A DNA stretch of 64,000 nt from Streptococcus chenjunshii (GCF_003086355.1 NZ_CP031733.1:496001-560000), one strand, 5' to 3'. Positions 45,383-54,796 are shown, numbered from the stretch's first letter. Notes: generated by a model not told the origin, from the letters alone. Made by a program: numbers and translations.

Positions 45383-46105
45383 GTGGGACGTAAATGGGCC
45401 AATATTGTAGCGAAAAAAACAGCTAAAGACGGAGCTAACTCAAAAGTTTATGCTAAATTCGGTGTTGAAATCTATGTAGCTGCTAAGCAGGGTGAACCGG
45501 ATCCGGAATCGAATTCAGCGCTTAAATTTGTGCTGGAGCGTGCCAAACAGGCACAAGTACCTAAACACGTCATCGATAAAGCTATTGATAAAGCTAAAGG
45601 CAACACAGATGAAACATTTGTTGAAGGGCGTTACGAAGGTTTTGGACCAAGCGGTTCAATGATTATTGTCGATACGCTGACATCAAATGTTAATCGTACG
45701 GCTGCCAATGTTCGCAGCGCTTATGGCAAAAATGGCGGAAACATGGGAACTGCCGGTTCCGTATCGTATTTATTTGATAATAAAGGGGTCATTGTTTTTG
45801 CTGGTCAGGATGCAGACAGTATTTTTGAGCTGCTTCTTGAGGCAGAAGTGGATGTTGATGATGTCGAAGCTGAGGACGGAACGATTACGGTTTATACGGC
45901 ACCGACAGACCTGCATAAAGGAATGGAAGTTCTTCGTGCCAATGGTGTTGAGGATTTTCAAGTGACAGAGCTGGAAATGATACCCCAGTCAGAAGTTGAG
46001 CTGGCCGGTGAAGATCTTGAAACCTTCACAAAATTAATCGATGCGCTTGAAGCGGATGATGATGTGCAAAAGGTTTACCATAATGTGGCTGATTTCGATG
46101 CTTAA
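45383..46105 (+). CDS. yebC: YebC/PmpR family DNA-binding or translation factor
   Basis: A 240-residue YebC-family protein. Start is GTG 45383 ([11 protein letters not shown]), with AAGGAG nearby. Family landmarks: [43 protein letters not shown] and [28 protein letters not shown]. The family includes transcriptional regulators and, more recently reported, factors that help ribosomes through proline stretches. Which role applies here is not visible. Confidence 0.95.
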   Translation: MGRKWANIVAKKTAKDGANSKVYAKFGVEIYVAAKQGEPDPESNSALKFVLERAKQAQVPKHVIDKAIDKAKGNTDETFVEGRYEGFGPSGSMIIVDTLTSNVNRTAANVRSAYGKNGGNMGTAGSVSYLFDNKGVIVFAGQDADSIFELLLEAEVDVDDVEAEDGTITVYTAPTDLHKGMEVLRANGVEDFQVTELEMIPQSEVELAGEDLETFTKLIDALEADDDVQKVYHNVADFDA

Positions 46106-46136
46106 CTCATTATAAAAGAAGACGTATTCCTGCTTT

Positions 46137-46181
46137 AAAACCTCTTTCTTTCGGATTGTTACCGAAAGAAAGAGGTTTTTT
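46137..46181 (+). terminator. Terminator after yebC
   Basis: A strong hairpin with arms CCTCTTTCTTTCGG and CCGAAAGAAAGAGG, followed by TTTTTT; the loop is ATTGTTA. Confidence 0.95.
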
Positions 46182-46304
46182 CATGATAGTCTGTCTTTAT
46201 AGCAGTGATAAAAAATATATATTAGCCATTCCGACAGATTTAGGATAAACTAATTTTATTAAAAACAGCTAATCTTTTGAGCGAATGAAAAGGAGGGAAG
46301 GCTA

Positions 46305-46991
46305 ATGGGAACAGTTATTGTCGGAATTACGGGGAATGAAAAGGAAATACCGGCAATGTCCGGGCTGCGGTTTGATGCAGTATCACGCCATCTGTCAGAT
46401 GGTGTAAAGGCTGCCGGCGGCCTTCCTGTCATTATTCCGATCGGGACGGCAGCGCTTGCTAAGAGCTATGTGTCCATGATTGATAAGCTGATTTTATCTG
46501 GCGGTCAGAATGTTGATCCCAGCTTTTATGGTGAGAAAAGAACTGGTGACAGCGATGATTATTCCTTAGCGCGAGACGAATTTGAGTTTGCTTTGGTTAA
46601 AGAAGCTATTCGTCAGGAGAAGCCTATTTTTGCAGTCTGCCGCGGGATGCAGCTGTTAAATGTTGCTTTAGGCGGCACGCTAAATCAAACTGTGGCTGAT
46701 CACTGGCAGGAAGAGATTTTTGGCACATCGCACGAAGTGGCTATTCTGCCCAACAGCCGTGTAAGCCATATTGTTAAGTCAGGAAGTTGGATTAATTCTA
46801 TTCACCATCAAAGTGTTAAAGATTTAGCTCCGGGCTTGATTGCAACAGCACACGATCCTAGAGACGGCACTATTGAAGCTTATGAAAGTGAGGCTGGCTT
46901 CCCTATCTTAGGTATTCAGTGGCACCCCGAACTCCTTTTAGAGGAGAGCCACCGTCAGTCCGTATTTACTTATTTAGTGCATACCTTGTAA
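46305..46991 (+). CDS. Gamma-glutamyl-gamma-aminobutyrate hydrolase family protein
   Basis: A 228-residue class I glutamine amidotransferase of the PuuD type. PIFAVCRGMQLLNVALGG holds the nucleophile Cys, and GIQWHPELL the His (with Glu) of the triad; KLILSGGQNVDPSFYGE is the oxyanion region. Members hydrolyse gamma-glutamyl amides. The true substrate in streptococci is unclear, as no putrescine pathway genes adjoin it. ATG 46305 follows AAAGGAGGGAAGG. Confidence 0.9.
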   Translation: MGTVIVGITGNEKEIPAMSGLRFDAVSRHLSDGVKAAGGLPVIIPIGTAALAKSYVSMIDKLILSGGQNVDPSFYGEKRTGDSDDYSLARDEFEFALVKEAIRQEKPIFAVCRGMQLLNVALGGTLNQTVADHWQEEIFGTSHEVAILPNSRVSHIVKSGSWINSIHHQSVKDLAPGLIATAHDPRDGTIEAYESEAGFPILGIQWHPELLLEESHRQSVFTYLVHTL

Positions 46992-47073
46992 AAAGCTGAA
47001 AAGACTGAGATTTTGCTATTTATATCTGCCGGCTGTATTTTTACGTGGAGAATAAAGAGTGATAAAAAATACT

Positions 47074-47086
47074 TATCACGGTGATA
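47074..47086. promoter_or_regulatory. Palindrome upstream of atmA-like gene
   Basis: TATCACGGTGATA, with a further GTGATA half-site at 47069-47074 shifted upstream region, lies about 470 bp before the lipoprotein gene and before a TATAA-like stretch near 47127. It may be an operator of the transporter promoter; the regulator is unidentified. Confidence 0.35.
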
Positions 47087-47254
47087 GTTTTTTAATATTA
47101 GTTATGATTGATTAAAGATGATAAGATATAAATGTTAAACTCAAAATAAAGAGATTTTTAGAACTTCTTTAATTCTTTGACGTTTGGCTGTGCCATAAAG
47201 AAACGCTTGCTGACAGTTTGTTTATCAGTATAGGCTTTGATGCTAAAATTGGGA

Positions 47255-47534
47255 CTGCACACGGCCTAAAATCCTAGTGAAAAAGAGACGCAATCGTAGG
47301 AAGCGCAAGCTGACGTACGAGTGTGGCTGCTCTGTGAGTACGCCTGTCAGCGTGATGCAAGAAGTATCACTTGTCAGTCCCTATTTTCATACGGATTTCT
47401 TCACGGCCTTTGTATCTTATTGGAATCGGACACGGCCTAAACGCTGTGAGAAAAAGATAGCCTGTCCTAGAGCCTTGCGGCTCTTCGTCCAGTCTCCTAT
47501 TTTCTCTTTGCGTTTTTAACGGCCTTTGTATCTT
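47255..47534 (+). repeat. Two A-module units before atmA-like gene
   Basis: The first unit (ACACGGCCTAAAATCC from about 47258) closely matches the long unit at 22741, including the GTGATGC...GTATCAC top stem. The second (about 47430) has AAACGC/GCGTTT arms, GAGAAAA/TTTTCTC and top stem AGAGCC/GGCTCT. The block ends with TTTGTATCTT 21 bases before ATG 47556. There are no C or B modules here. Confidence 0.9.
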
Positions 47535-47555
47535 ATTTTAAGGAGAATAGAAGAG

Positions 47556-48398
47556 ATGAAATTAAGAAAAATTTTTGGAATTGCCGGTTTGGCCCTAGCT
47601 GCAGGATTTGCTCTGTCTGCTTGCAGCTCTCAATCAAATTCTAATACAGATGATTCAGCTAAAGAGAAAGTCGTTTTTGCAACAGTTGGGACAACAGCTC
47701 CTTTTTCATATGAAGAAGACAGTGAACTGACTGGTTTTGATGTGGAGCTGGCTCGAGCAGTTTTTGAAGAGTCTGATAAGTATGAAGTCAGCTTTCAAAA
47801 AACAGCCTGGTCCTCTATTTTTACCGGTTTGGATTCCGATAAATACCAGATGGCTGGGAACAATCTTTCTTTCACAGAAGAACGTGCTGCTAAATATCTT
47901 TACTCCTATCCTTTAGGGGCTACGCCTTCTGTTCTGACAGTAACGAAAGACAGTGATATTGACTCTTATGAAGATATCGGCGGGCACTCTACTCAGGTTG
48001 TCCAAGGAAACACAACTGTTACCCAGCTGGAAGAGTATAACGAGGAACATCCTGATAACGAAGTGGAACTCAATTATACTGATGAAAATATTACCCAAAT
48101 TTTGACTAACCTCAACGAAGGGAAATATGACTTTAAGATTTTTGATGCTCCAACCGTAAATGCGATTATCAAAAATCAGAATTTAAATAATTTAAAGACG
48201 ATTGAACTTGAATCATCAGAGCAGCCTTTTATATACTTTATTTTCGGCCAAGATCAAGAAGATCTTCAGAAATTTGTTAACGGCCGGATTAAAGAGCTTT
48301 TAGAGGATGGAACGATTGCTCAGCTTGCTGAAGAATATCTCGGCAGCGCCGATTATGTTCCGGCTGCTTCTGATTTGAAAGTGCCTTCTCTTGATTAA
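47556..48398 (+). CDS. atmA: Amino-acid ABC transporter substrate-binding lipoprotein (AtmA-like)
   Basis: A 280-residue type II lipoprotein: positively charged start, hydrophobic core and lipobox LSAC with lipidated Cys23. The mature part is a polar amino-acid binding fold (family 3): VVFATVGTTAPFSYEEDSELTGFDVELARAV and a C-terminal LAEEYLGSADYV. It precedes the MetQ gene exactly as atmA does in the S. mutans atm locus. ATG 47556 follows AAGGAGAATAG. Ligand (cystine, methionine or another amino acid) is not certain. It is followed by a strong terminator, so it is its own transcription unit. Confidence 0.88.
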   Translation: MKLRKIFGIAGLALAAGFALSACSSQSNSNTDDSAKEKVVFATVGTTAPFSYEEDSELTGFDVELARAVFEESDKYEVSFQKTAWSSIFTGLDSDKYQMAGNNLSFTEERAAKYLYSYPLGATPSVLTVTKDSDIDSYEDIGGHSTQVVQGNTTVTQLEEYNEEHPDNEVELNYTDENITQILTNLNEGKYDFKIFDAPTVNAIIKNQNLNNLKTIELESSEQPFIYFIFGQDQEDLQKFVNGRIKELLEDGTIAQLAEEYLGSADYVPAASDLKVPSLD

Positions 48399-48405
48399 AA
48401 AGCAC

Positions 48406-48484
48406 AGAAAAAACAATTTGCCTGCCTGTAAGCTGGATTCGGATCATTTTCAGGCAAGTATCTATTGTTTTTTCTCTTTTTATT
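48406..48484 (+). terminator. Terminator after atmA-like gene
   Basis: Outer arms AGAAAAAACAAT/ATTGTTTTTTCT and inner TTGCCTG/CAGGCAA form a long hairpin followed by CTTTTTATTT. The left arm (AGAAAAAACAATTTGC) recurs exactly at 48521-48536 in the leader of the next gene. Confidence 0.9.
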
Positions 48485-48493
48485 TAAAGGAGG

Positions 48494-48510
48494 TATAGTT
48501 TTAAACTATA
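48494..48510. promoter_or_regulatory. MET-box operator for MetR/MtaR
   Basis: TATAGTTTTAAACTATA is an exact match to the streptococcal MET-box TATAGTTTnAAACTATA bound by LysR-type MetR/MtaR. Its centre is about 39 bp before the -10 at 48541, a normal activator position. Confidence 0.93.
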
Positions 48511-48540
48511 TAAAAGCCCTAGAAAAAACAATTTGCTAGC

Positions 48541-48546
48541 TATAAT
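48541..48546 (+). promoter_or_regulatory. metQ (atmB) promoter -10
   Basis: TATAAT 50 bp before ATG 48596. No good -35 is visible, as expected for an activator-dependent promoter under the MET-box. Confidence 0.7.
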
Positions 48547-48595
48547 TAAATATGAGAAAATAAGAACATTAAAAAAAGAAAAGAGGAGTCAAAAA

Positions 48596-49441
48596 ATGAA
48601 ATTACGGAAAATTCTTGGCCTCACAGGTCTTGTTTTGGCAGCAAGCTTGGTTTTAACAGCATGTGGCAATGATAAAGGCGATGATAAAACGTTAACAGTC
48701 GGTGTAATGACCATGTCGGATTCGGATAAGGCACGCTGGGATAAAATTGAAGATCTGCTTGAGGAGGAAAAGATTGACTTAGAATTTAAAGAGTTTACCG
48801 ACTATTCACAGCCCAATAAAGCGTTGGCTAACGGAGAAGTAGATATAAATGCTTTCCAGCACTATAATTTTCTAGATAACTGGAATAAAGAAAATAAAGA
48901 AGATTTAGCTGTTGTTGCGGAAACTTATATCAGTCCGATCCATCTTTTCTCAGGCACAGAAAATGGCAAAGCTAAATATACAGATTTAAAAGATTTACCG
49001 GATGGAGCCCAAATCGCCGTCCCTAACGATGCTACCAATGAAAGTCGGGCGCTTTATGTACTTCAGGACGCCGGTCTGATTAAATTAAATGTTTCCGGAC
49101 AGGAATTAGCAACAATTGCAAATATTTCCGAAAATAAGAAAAACTTGGATATTAAAGAGTTAGATGCCAGTCAGACTGCCCGTGCATTATCTTCAGCAGA
49201 TGCTGCTATTGTCAATAACAGTTACGCTGTGGAAGCCGGAGTCGATTATGACACGTCGCTTTATACTGAAGAAGTTAATGATCAATCAGAACAATGGATT
49301 AATGTCATTGCTGCACAGGCAGACTGGAAAGATTCAGATAAGGCTGATATCATTAATAAATTGGTGGAAGTTTACCACACGGATGATGTTAAAAAAGTGA
49401 TTGATGAGACGTCTGAAGGAATTGATCAGCCGGTTTGGTAA
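48596..49441 (+). CDS. atmB: Methionine-binding lipoprotein MetQ (AtmB)
   Basis: A 281-residue NlpA/MetQ-family lipoprotein with lipobox LTAC (Cys23). The mature protein shows LTVGVMTMSDSDKARWDKIEDLL, VDINAFQHYNFLDNW and IAVPNDATNESRALYVLQDAGLI, all characteristic of MetQ. It delivers methionine to MetNI. ATG 48596 follows AAGAGGAG. A MET-box controls it. The metNI genes lie further on, after a terminator-like hairpin, an A-module repeat and a peptidase gene. Confidence 0.95.
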   Translation: MKLRKILGLTGLVLAASLVLTACGNDKGDDKTLTVGVMTMSDSDKARWDKIEDLLEEEKIDLEFKEFTDYSQPNKALANGEVDINAFQHYNFLDNWNKENKEDLAVVAETYISPIHLFSGTENGKAKYTDLKDLPDGAQIAVPNDATNESRALYVLQDAGLIKLNVSGQELATIANISENKKNLDIKELDASQTARALSSADAAIVNNSYAVEAGVDYDTSLYTEEVNDQSEQWINVIAAQADWKDSDKADIINKLVEVYHTDDVKKVIDETSEGIDQPVW

Positions 49442-49468
49442 GCCGTTTTTCAGCTGTTATTTAAAATA

Positions 49469-49506
49469 AAGGGGCTGGGAAAATCTCTTTTCTCACCTCC
49501 TTTTCT
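49469..49506 (+). terminator. Probable terminator or attenuator after metQ
   Basis: GGGAAAA/TTTTCTC with flanking AGG/CCT and a TCTC loop, followed by TTTTCT. It is a moderate hairpin; partial read-through to the peptidase and metNI is possible. Confidence 0.5.
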
Positions 49507-49654
49507 ATATGGTATTTATTTTGATGCAGCAGTCTGTTTAGATGAGAAGCATCATACTTTTGGTGTTCTTAACCTAAATAAATCATTCGGAAAGTGCCGT
49601 TGAAAAGTAAGAGTTTTCCTGAAGTCTGAGGCACTGTCCCATTCTTCAGGCTGC

Positions 49655-49793
49655 GCTCTTTACGGCTTTTGTATCTTGTTGGAATTGAACACGGCCTAAG
49701 CTCTTTGCAAAAAAGATAAAACTTCCTAGAAACTAAGGTTTCTGCGTCAGTTTTCCTATTTTTGCTGTGAGCTTTAAACGGCCTTTGTATCTT
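49655..49793 (+). repeat. Single A-module unit inside the methionine locus
   Basis: It begins with an A right end (TACGGCTTTTGTATCTTG, to about 49678), then one full unit from ACACGGCC (about 49689) with arms AAGCTC/GAGCTT, GCAAAAA/TTTTTGC and top stem AGAAAC/GTTTCT. It ends with TTTGTATCTT 16 bases before the peptidase start. Confidence 0.9.
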
Positions 49794-49809
49794 GGTGAAG
49801 GAGGGGGAG

Positions 49810-51186
49810 ATGGTTTTTTCTACATCTGAAGAGCAAATAGAGAAATTTAAACAGGACGAGGTCGCTCAGCATTACTTTGAGGTGCTCAGGACCTTAATTG
49901 CTAAAAAATCGATTTTTGCTCAGCAGCTTGGTCTGCAGGATGTTGCTGCTTACCTCGGCGAAGTGTTCTCCGGTGTCGGTGCTGAGGTGACTATTGATGA
50001 AACCTATCCGGCTCCCTTTGTCATTGCTGAGTTTAAAAGTTCACGGTCCGATGCGCCTACAATTATTTTTTATAACCACTACGATACGGTTCCGGCTGAT
50101 GATGATCAAGTTTGGAGTGATGATCCTTTTAAACTGACTGTCCGCAAGGGTTATATGTACGGCCGCGGCGTAGATGATGATAAAGGCCATATCACAGCTC
50201 GTCTGACGGCTGTCAGAAGATATTTGAGACAGTTTGGCGACCTGCCTGTCAATATCATTTTTATGATGGAGGGAGCAGAGGAGTCCGCATCAAAGGATTT
50301 AGAAAAATATCTGGAGAAGTACCGTGACCGGTTGCTGCCGGCTGATCTTTTAATTTGGGAGCAAGGCAGTAAAAATGTTTTAAATCAGCTGGAAATAACT
50401 GGTGGTAATAAAGGGATTATCACTTTCAATGTCTCAGTAACCAGTGCTGAAGTTGATATCCATTCAAAGTATGGAGCAGTGCTTGAATCTGCCACTTGGT
50501 ATTTGCTGCGTGCTATTTCCAGCATGCGGGACAACAGCGGCCGCATATTGGTTGAAGGGATTTACGATCATGTGCTTGAGCCGAGTGCGCGTGAATTGGA
50601 TTTAATTGACCGTTATGCTATTGAAAACAGTGAATCCCTGCGTAAGCTTTACGGCTTGCGTCTGCCTGCTCTGAAGTCTGAGCGCCGCGCTTTTTTAAAG
50701 TCTTATTATTTTGAACCGGCACTCAGCATTGAAGGACTTTCTTCGGGTTATCAGGGACAGGGTGTGAAAACCATCCTACCTGCAGAAGCCGAGGCGAAAA
50801 TGGAAATGCGCTTGGTTCCAGGCTTATCACCCAAATTGGCTTTTGATTTACTGCAGAAACATTTGTGGCAACACGGCTTTGATCGTGTCAAGCTGACTTA
50901 TACACTCGGCGAAGAAAGCTACCGCAGTGATATGAGCGATCCGGCTATTCTGAGGGTTATTGATTTAGCCAAAGACCTGTATGAAGAAGGGGTATCTGTG
51001 CTGCCAACGACAGCCGGAACAGGGCCGATGCATACTGTTTATGAGATTTTGGGTGTGCCTATGCTGGCTTTTGGTATCGGTAATGCCAACAGCCGCGACC
51101 ACGGCGGTGATGAGAATGTAGCTATTGCCGATTATTATACCCATATTGAATTAATTGAGGAGCTGATTAAAACTTATGAGCCATGA
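49810..51186 (+). CDS. M20 family metallopeptidase
   Basis: A 458-residue dinuclear zinc peptidase of the M20 family. Metal and catalytic residues: YNHYDTVPADDDQVW (first His/Asp), YGRGVDDDKGH (bridging Asp), MEGAEESASKDL (catalytic Glu), and the C-terminal FGIGNANSRDHGGDEN (His). ATG 49810 is chosen for AAGGAGGGGG just upstream. It overlaps metN by 11 bp, as the corresponding gene does in the streptococcal methionine locus, so it may release methionine from dipeptides or acylated forms. That role is inference. Confidence 0.93.
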   Translation: MVFSTSEEQIEKFKQDEVAQHYFEVLRTLIAKKSIFAQQLGLQDVAAYLGEVFSGVGAEVTIDETYPAPFVIAEFKSSRSDAPTIIFYNHYDTVPADDDQVWSDDPFKLTVRKGYMYGRGVDDDKGHITARLTAVRRYLRQFGDLPVNIIFMMEGAEESASKDLEKYLEKYRDRLLPADLLIWEQGSKNVLNQLEITGGNKGIITFNVSVTSAEVDIHSKYGAVLESATWYLLRAISSMRDNSGRILVEGIYDHVLEPSARELDLIDRYAIENSESLRKLYGLRLPALKSERRAFLKSYYFEPALSIEGLSSGYQGQGVKTILPAEAEAKMEMRLVPGLSPKLAFDLLQKHLWQHGFDRVKLTYTLGEESYRSDMSDPAILRVIDLAKDLYEEGVSVLPTTAGTGPMHTVYEILGVPMLAFGIGNANSRDHGGDENVAIADYYTHIELIEELIKTYEP

Positions 51187-52240
51187 AATGATTAGATTAA
51201 ACCATATTGTGATTTCTTTTCGTCAGAAAAAACAAATTATTGAAGCTGTAAAAGATGTTACTGTTCATATTAATCAAGGAGATATTTACGGGATTGTCGG
51301 TTATTCCGGAGCTGGCAAGTCCACTCTCGTACGGGCAATCAACCTCTTGCAAAAACCGTCTGCCGGGACTGTTACAGTCGATGGAGATCTTCTTTTTGCA
51401 GACGGAGAGATTCAGTTATCAGCTGCTGAGCTGCGGGAAAAGCGGCGTGATATCGGTATGATTTTCCAGCATTTTAATCTGATGGCTCGTATGACGGCTC
51501 GTGAAAATGTGGCCTTTGCTCTAAAGCATTCTAAGTTAACAAAAGCAGAAAGGCATGCCAAGGTGGACAGGCTTCTGGATCTTGTCGGTCTGTCGGACCG
51601 GGCTGATAATTATCCTGCGCAGCTGTCCGGCGGTCAGAAACAGCGTGTGGCAATTGCCAGAGCTTTGGCAAATGATCCTAAGATTCTCATTTCAGATGAA
51701 GCCACTTCAGCGCTGGATCCTAAAACGACCAAGCAAATTTTAAAGCTCTTGCAGGAGCTGAATCAGACTTTAGGTCTGACGATTGTGCTGATTACTCATG
51801 AAATGCAGATTGTCAAAGATATTGCCAACCGTGTTGCTGTCATGCAAAATGGGCACTTAGTGGAAGAAGGATCAGTTCTGGATATTTTTTCTAATCCTAA
51901 GGAAGAACTGACACGTGATTTTATCAATACTGCAACCGGCACACAGGAAGCCTTGGCTAAAATTGAACAGCAGGATATTGTAGTTAATCTCCCTCAAAAT
52001 GCTATGCTGGTCCAGCTGGAATACGCCGGCTCTTCAACTGATGAGCCCATTCTGAATGATATCTATAAGCACTATGATGTGTCAGCTAATATTCTCTATG
52101 CTAATATTGATATACTGGATGATACGCCTGTCGGTGAGCTGATTGTTGTGCTTACCGGTACTGAAAGCAGACTTGAACAGGCAAAGAATGCGCTGACAGC
52201 TTCCGGAGTCACTGTGAAAATTTTAAAGGGAGGTGCCTAA
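51176..52240 (+). CDS. metN: Methionine ABC transporter ATPase MetN (AtmD)
   Basis: A 354-residue ATPase. Walker A is GYSGAGKST (about 42-50), signature [15 protein letters not shown], Walker B ILISDEATSALDP. The C-terminal part (about 265-354) is a NIL-type domain (VQLEYAGSSTDEPILND) that binds methionine and inhibits transport when it is abundant. ATG 51176 lies inside the peptidase gene, 11 bp before its stop. metI follows with no gap. Confidence 0.96.
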   Translation: MSHEMIRLNHIVISFRQKKQIIEAVKDVTVHINQGDIYGIVGYSGAGKSTLVRAINLLQKPSAGTVTVDGDLLFADGEIQLSAAELREKRRDIGMIFQHFNLMARMTARENVAFALKHSKLTKAERHAKVDRLLDLVGLSDRADNYPAQLSGGQKQRVAIARALANDPKILISDEATSALDPKTTKQILKLLQELNQTLGLTIVLITHEMQIVKDIANRVAVMQNGHLVEEGSVLDIFSNPKEELTRDFINTATGTQEALAKIEQQDIVVNLPQNAMLVQLEYAGSSTDEPILNDIYKHYDVSANILYANIDILDDTPVGELIVVLTGTESRLEQAKNALTASGVTVKILKGGA

Positions 52241-52933
52241 ATGGCTGAGTTTATACAAACTTATTTGCCCAATGTGTATGAAATGGGCTGGGCAGGCGAT
52301 GCCGGCTGGTGGACTGCGATTGTCAATACCCTGTTTATGACCTTTGTTTCCTTTGTGATTGGGGGTATTTTGGGACTTGTCGGCGGCCTTTTCTTAGTCT
52401 TAACAGGTCCGGGCGGTGTTATTGAAAATACCTTTGTTTTTCAGGTTTTAGATAAGATTGTCTCTGTTTTTCGGGCGATTCCCTTTATTATTCTCTTAGC
52501 TGTTTTAAGCCCTTTAACCTATATGATTGTCGGGACAAACCTAGGAGCGACAGCGGCTCTGGTCCCTTTATCTGCGGCTACTTTTCCTTTCTTTGCCCGG
52601 CAAGTTCAGGTCGTTTTAGCAGAGCTGGATAAGGGAGTTATTGAAGCGGCACAGGCTTCAGGTGCGACTTTTTGGGATATTGTCGGTATTTATCTGAGTG
52701 AAGGGCTGCCTGATATTATTCGGGTAATGACAGTGACCCTTATTTCCTTAGTCAGTGAAACGGCTATGGCCGGGGCAATCGGCGCCGGCGGTTTGGGCTA
52801 TGTGGCAATTTACTATGGCTATAACCGTTATAATCAGGATATCATCTGGCTGGCGACCGTTTTAATTGTGGTTCTGATTTTTGCTCTGCAGTTCCTAGGG
52901 GATTTTGTCACAAGAAAACTCAGCCGTAAATAA
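52241..52933 (+). CDS. metI: Methionine ABC transporter permease MetI (AtmE)
   Basis: A 230-residue membrane permease with about five helices and the EAA loop EAAQASGATFWDIVGIYLSEGLPDI that docks MetN. MVIVNTLFMTFVSFVIGG-type start and AGAIGAGGLGYVAIYYGYNRY are typical of MetI. ATG 52241 directly follows the metN stop (AAAGGGAGGTGCCTAA). Confidence 0.95.
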   Translation: MAEFIQTYLPNVYEMGWAGDAGWWTAIVNTLFMTFVSFVIGGILGLVGGLFLVLTGPGGVIENTFVFQVLDKIVSVFRAIPFIILLAVLSPLTYMIVGTNLGATAALVPLSAATFPFFARQVQVVLAELDKGVIEAAQASGATFWDIVGIYLSEGLPDIIRVMTVTLISLVSETAMAGAIGAGGLGYVAIYYGYNRYNQDIIWLATVLIVVLIFALQFLGDFVTRKLSRK

Positions 52934-52996
52934 TATTTTCAGCTGTATAAAGAGTACTTGCAGTAAAACGGCTTTCAGTGGAATAAGCTTTTCCAA

Positions 52997-53029
52997 AGAC
53001 CGGTTTGACAAAGCTGGAGGTCTGTTTTT
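52997..53029 (+). terminator. Probable terminator after metI
   Basis: AGACC/GGTCT arms with a partly paired interior, followed by GTTTTTC. A downstream TGATAAAAT (about 53096-53103, extended -10) would start the next transcript. The remainder of the 319-bp gap (53104-53252) shows no gene. Confidence 0.55.
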
Positions 53030-53252
53030 CTGCATTGTTACAAACCGATGCTCACCAGCTGAAGCAGAATGCTGTTTAAAGACCCTGTCCTTTGTGATAA
53101 AATAAAGACAAAGCATAGTGTTTTTCAGGAGAAACTGACTAAACAGCAAAAGAGATGCTGAACCGTCCTTTTGCTGCTCGCAGCCGGTATTTTATCAGTT
53201 TTATGATTGCAGCTGTTTTTTATCCTGAATGACGAGAGAAAGGTAATGATTT

Positions 53253-54098
53253 ATGAATAACCAGTTATTAGTCCTGCAATCTGATTTTGGCTTGGCAGAC
53301 GGTGCGGTCTCTGCCATGGTAGGCGTTGCTCTGCAGGAGGAAGCAACGCTTGGGATTCATCATTTGACCCATGACATCACTCCTTATAACATTTTTGAGG
53401 CTTCCTACCGCCTTTTTCAGACCGTCGAATACTGGCCGCAAGGGACAACTTTTGTTTCGGTAGTTGATCCTGGGGTTGGATCTAAGCGCAAAAGTGTCGT
53501 GGCACTGACAGAGTCGGAACAGTATATTGTGACTCCTGATAACGGCACCCTTTCTTATATCAAGAAGCATGTCGGCATTAAGGCTGTCCGAGAAATATCA
53601 GAGCTCGCTAATCGGCGCAGCAACACAGAGTTATCTTATACCTTCCACGGCCGCGATGTTTATGCCTATACAGGTGCCAAGCTGGCCAGCGGGCATATTT
53701 CTTTTGCGGAAGTCGGACCCGAACTTTCTGTTGATGAGATAGTCGAGCTGCCAGCTGTTGAAACAGAGTTTGCTGAGAATACAGTTATTGGGGCAGTGGA
53801 TATTTTAGATGTGCGTTTTGGGTCACTTTGGACGTCTATTACGCGCAAAGAGTTTTATCGCTTAAAACCTGAATTCGGCGACCGCTTTGAAGTGACTATT
53901 TATAATAATGATATGCTGGTTTATCAAAATCAAGTGACCTACGGTAAATCGTTTGCTGATGTTCGCATAGGTCAGCCACTTATTTATATCAATTCGCTTT
54001 ACCGGGTCGGTCTGGCCATCAATCAAGGCTCTTTTGCCAAGGCCTATAATGTAGGGGTCGGCTCAAACTGGCGGCTGGAGATTAAAACGATTAACTGA
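53253..54098 (+). CDS. SAM hydrolase/hydroxide adenosyltransferase (DUF62 family)
   Basis: A 281-residue member of the SAM-dependent chlorinase/fluorinase (DUF62) fold. LQSDFGLADGAVSAMVGV, DITPYNIFEASYRLFQT, TFVSVVDPGVGSKRK, TPDNGTLSYI and the FHGRDVYAYTGAKLA segment are the standard family blocks with the SAM-contacting Asp and the Asp-Arg-His water-activating residues. Non-halogenating members split SAM into adenosine and methionine. It lies between methionine uptake and an ECF transporter, which fits a methionine/purine salvage role. ATG 53253 follows GAGAAAGGTAATG. Confidence 0.9.
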   Translation: MNNQLLVLQSDFGLADGAVSAMVGVALQEEATLGIHHLTHDITPYNIFEASYRLFQTVEYWPQGTTFVSVVDPGVGSKRKSVVALTESEQYIVTPDNGTLSYIKKHVGIKAVREISELANRRSNTELSYTFHGRDVYAYTGAKLASGHISFAEVGPELSVDEIVELPAVETEFAENTVIGAVDILDVRFGSLWTSITRKEFYRLKPEFGDRFEVTIYNNDMLVYQNQVTYGKSFADVRIGQPLIYINSLYRVGLAINQGSFAKAYNVGVGSNWRLEIKTIN

Positions 54099-54213
54099 AA
54101 TTCTCTGCTGGCTGAGCTGGTCTGATAAGACCAAGAGGTTTGCAGGTTAATGTCGCGAAGGATTTTGCTTTTATATTGTATTATTTTTAAACGTTCTGAA
54201 ATGAGGAGGAGAC

Positions 54214-54759
54214 ATGAACAATAATTCTATAAAAACAGTTGTAGCAACCGGAATTGGCGCAGCACTGTTTGTTATCATCGGCCTGTTTGTCAATATTCCG
54301 CTGTTTTCAAATACCAGTATTTCCCTGCAGTATGCAGTACAGGCCTTCTTTGCCGTTATTTTTGGCCCTGCTGCCGGTTTTTTCATCGGTTTTATCGGCC
54401 ATATGGTTAAGGATATGTTTGCCGGATACGGTGTTTGGTGGTCTTGGGTTCTGTCGAGCAGTCTTGTCGGATTCGGTATCGGTTTTTTAAAGAACCGCCT
54501 GCAAGTTGAAAAAGGTATTTTTACCAGAAAAGATATTGTCATTTTTAATCTTGTACAAGTTCTGGTGAATATTGCAGCTTGGGCCGTTATTGCTCCAATC
54601 GGTGATATTCTGATTTACAGCGAGCCGGCTAACAAGGTTTTCACGCAAGGTCTTATTGCTGCTCTGTCTAATTCTTTGACAATCGGAATCGGCGCCACTA
54701 TTCTTTTGGCTGTTTATGCTAAAACACGCACTCAAACAGGCAGTCTGGCGAAAGATTAG
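54214..54759 (+). CDS. ECF transporter S component, UPF0397 family
   Basis: A 181-residue, five-to-six-helix membrane protein. [53 protein letters not shown] and [16 protein letters not shown] are signatures of UPF0397, the substrate-binding unit of energy-coupling factor importers. The ligand is undefined for the family. Proximity to the SAM hydrolase gene makes adenosine, methionine-derived compounds or another vitamin-like ligand plausible. ATG 54214 follows TGAGGAGGAG. Confidence 0.92.
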   Translation: MNNNSIKTVVATGIGAALFVIIGLFVNIPLFSNTSISLQYAVQAFFAVIFGPAAGFFIGFIGHMVKDMFAGYGVWWSWVLSSSLVGFGIGFLKNRLQVEKGIFTRKDIVIFNLVQVLVNIAAWAVIAPIGDILIYSEPANKVFTQGLIAALSNSLTIGIGATILLAVYAKTRTQTGSLAKD

Positions 54760-54796
54760 AGTCTGCCTGCATCTGAGTTTTAAGGAGTCGCTTGTT

